Assembly: GCA_007131625.1 (NCBI GenBank)
Contig: SLQC01000281.1
Location: 1-5,985 of the forward strand
Reading direction: 5' to 3'
Source of the DNA: Balneolales bacterium
GTDB taxonomy: Bacteria; Bacteroidota; Rhodothermia; Balneolales; Natronogracilivirgulaceae
DNA length: 5,985 nt
This document shows positions 5,968 to 5,985 of the stretch, one piece after another. Within the stretch, counting starts at the first letter, position 1; each line of letters starts with the position of its first letter. The notes below the pieces were generated by a model. It was not told the origin of the DNA, ran no database searches, and saw nothing but the letters and a program-made list of their open reading frames with translations. Both the position numbers and the translations under genes were made by a program.

Positions 5968-5985
5968 TCACCATTCAGGTGCACA
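5968..5985 (-). CDS. Possible 3' tail of an upstream minus-strand gene
   Basis: Five codons and a TGA are visible at the window edge (Cys-Ala-Pro-Glu-Trp-stop). The only support is the terminator 46 bases downstream on the same strand. Another frame here is also open to the edge, so the identity and even the existence of this tail are uncertain. Confidence 0.2.
   Translation of the reverse strand, partial: CAPEW

Overview
The window reads almost entirely on the minus strand and looks like one end of a bacterial envelope locus. In transcription order (right to left) it holds a very large secreted beta-propeller protein (5584-1538), a putative lipoprotein of an unrecognised family (1371-394), and the first 91 codons of an FtsX/MacB-like ABC transporter permease (273-1, running off the left edge). 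No RNA gene, insertion sequence, CRISPR array or phage feature was seen.

The large protein has a signal peptide, a PQQ-type (tryptophan-docking) beta-propeller interrupted by a class I SAM-methyltransferase-like domain, a cysteine-containing conserved-looking segment, and a C-terminal malectin-like carbohydrate-binding domain. Similar architectures and the lipoprotein/permease pair are, from memory and without a search, most familiar from Planctomycetota, Verrucomicrobiota, Lentisphaerota and related environmental lineages. Coding GC is moderate (hand-counted blocks mostly 43-62%) and intergenic DNA is AT-rich. Signals for lineage are mixed: the genes have Shine-Dalgarno sequences, yet the best promoter candidate in front of the large gene fits the Bacteroidota consensus (TTTG, 18 bases, TAAGTTTG). 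I would not assign a phylum firmly.

Region by region: 5585-5985 is an AT-rich intergenic stretch with a good intrinsic terminator for an upstream minus-strand gene (5892-5922) and the putative promoter and ribosome binding site of the large gene. 1538-5584 is the large gene, followed closely by a probable weak terminator (1494-1521). 1372-1493 is a leader with a perfect TATAAT for the lipoprotein gene. 394-1371 is the lipoprotein. 274-393 is an intercistronic gap with a long hairpin and a 12-base direct repeat, but no terminator. 1-273 is the permease start.

Working model (inference): lipoprotein and permease are cotranscribed and belong to an ABC export or envelope-maintenance complex whose ATPase should lie just beyond the left edge. 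The secreted propeller/methyltransferase/malectin protein may be a substrate or partner, or only a neighbour with its own promoter. The function of all three is undescribed as far as I know.
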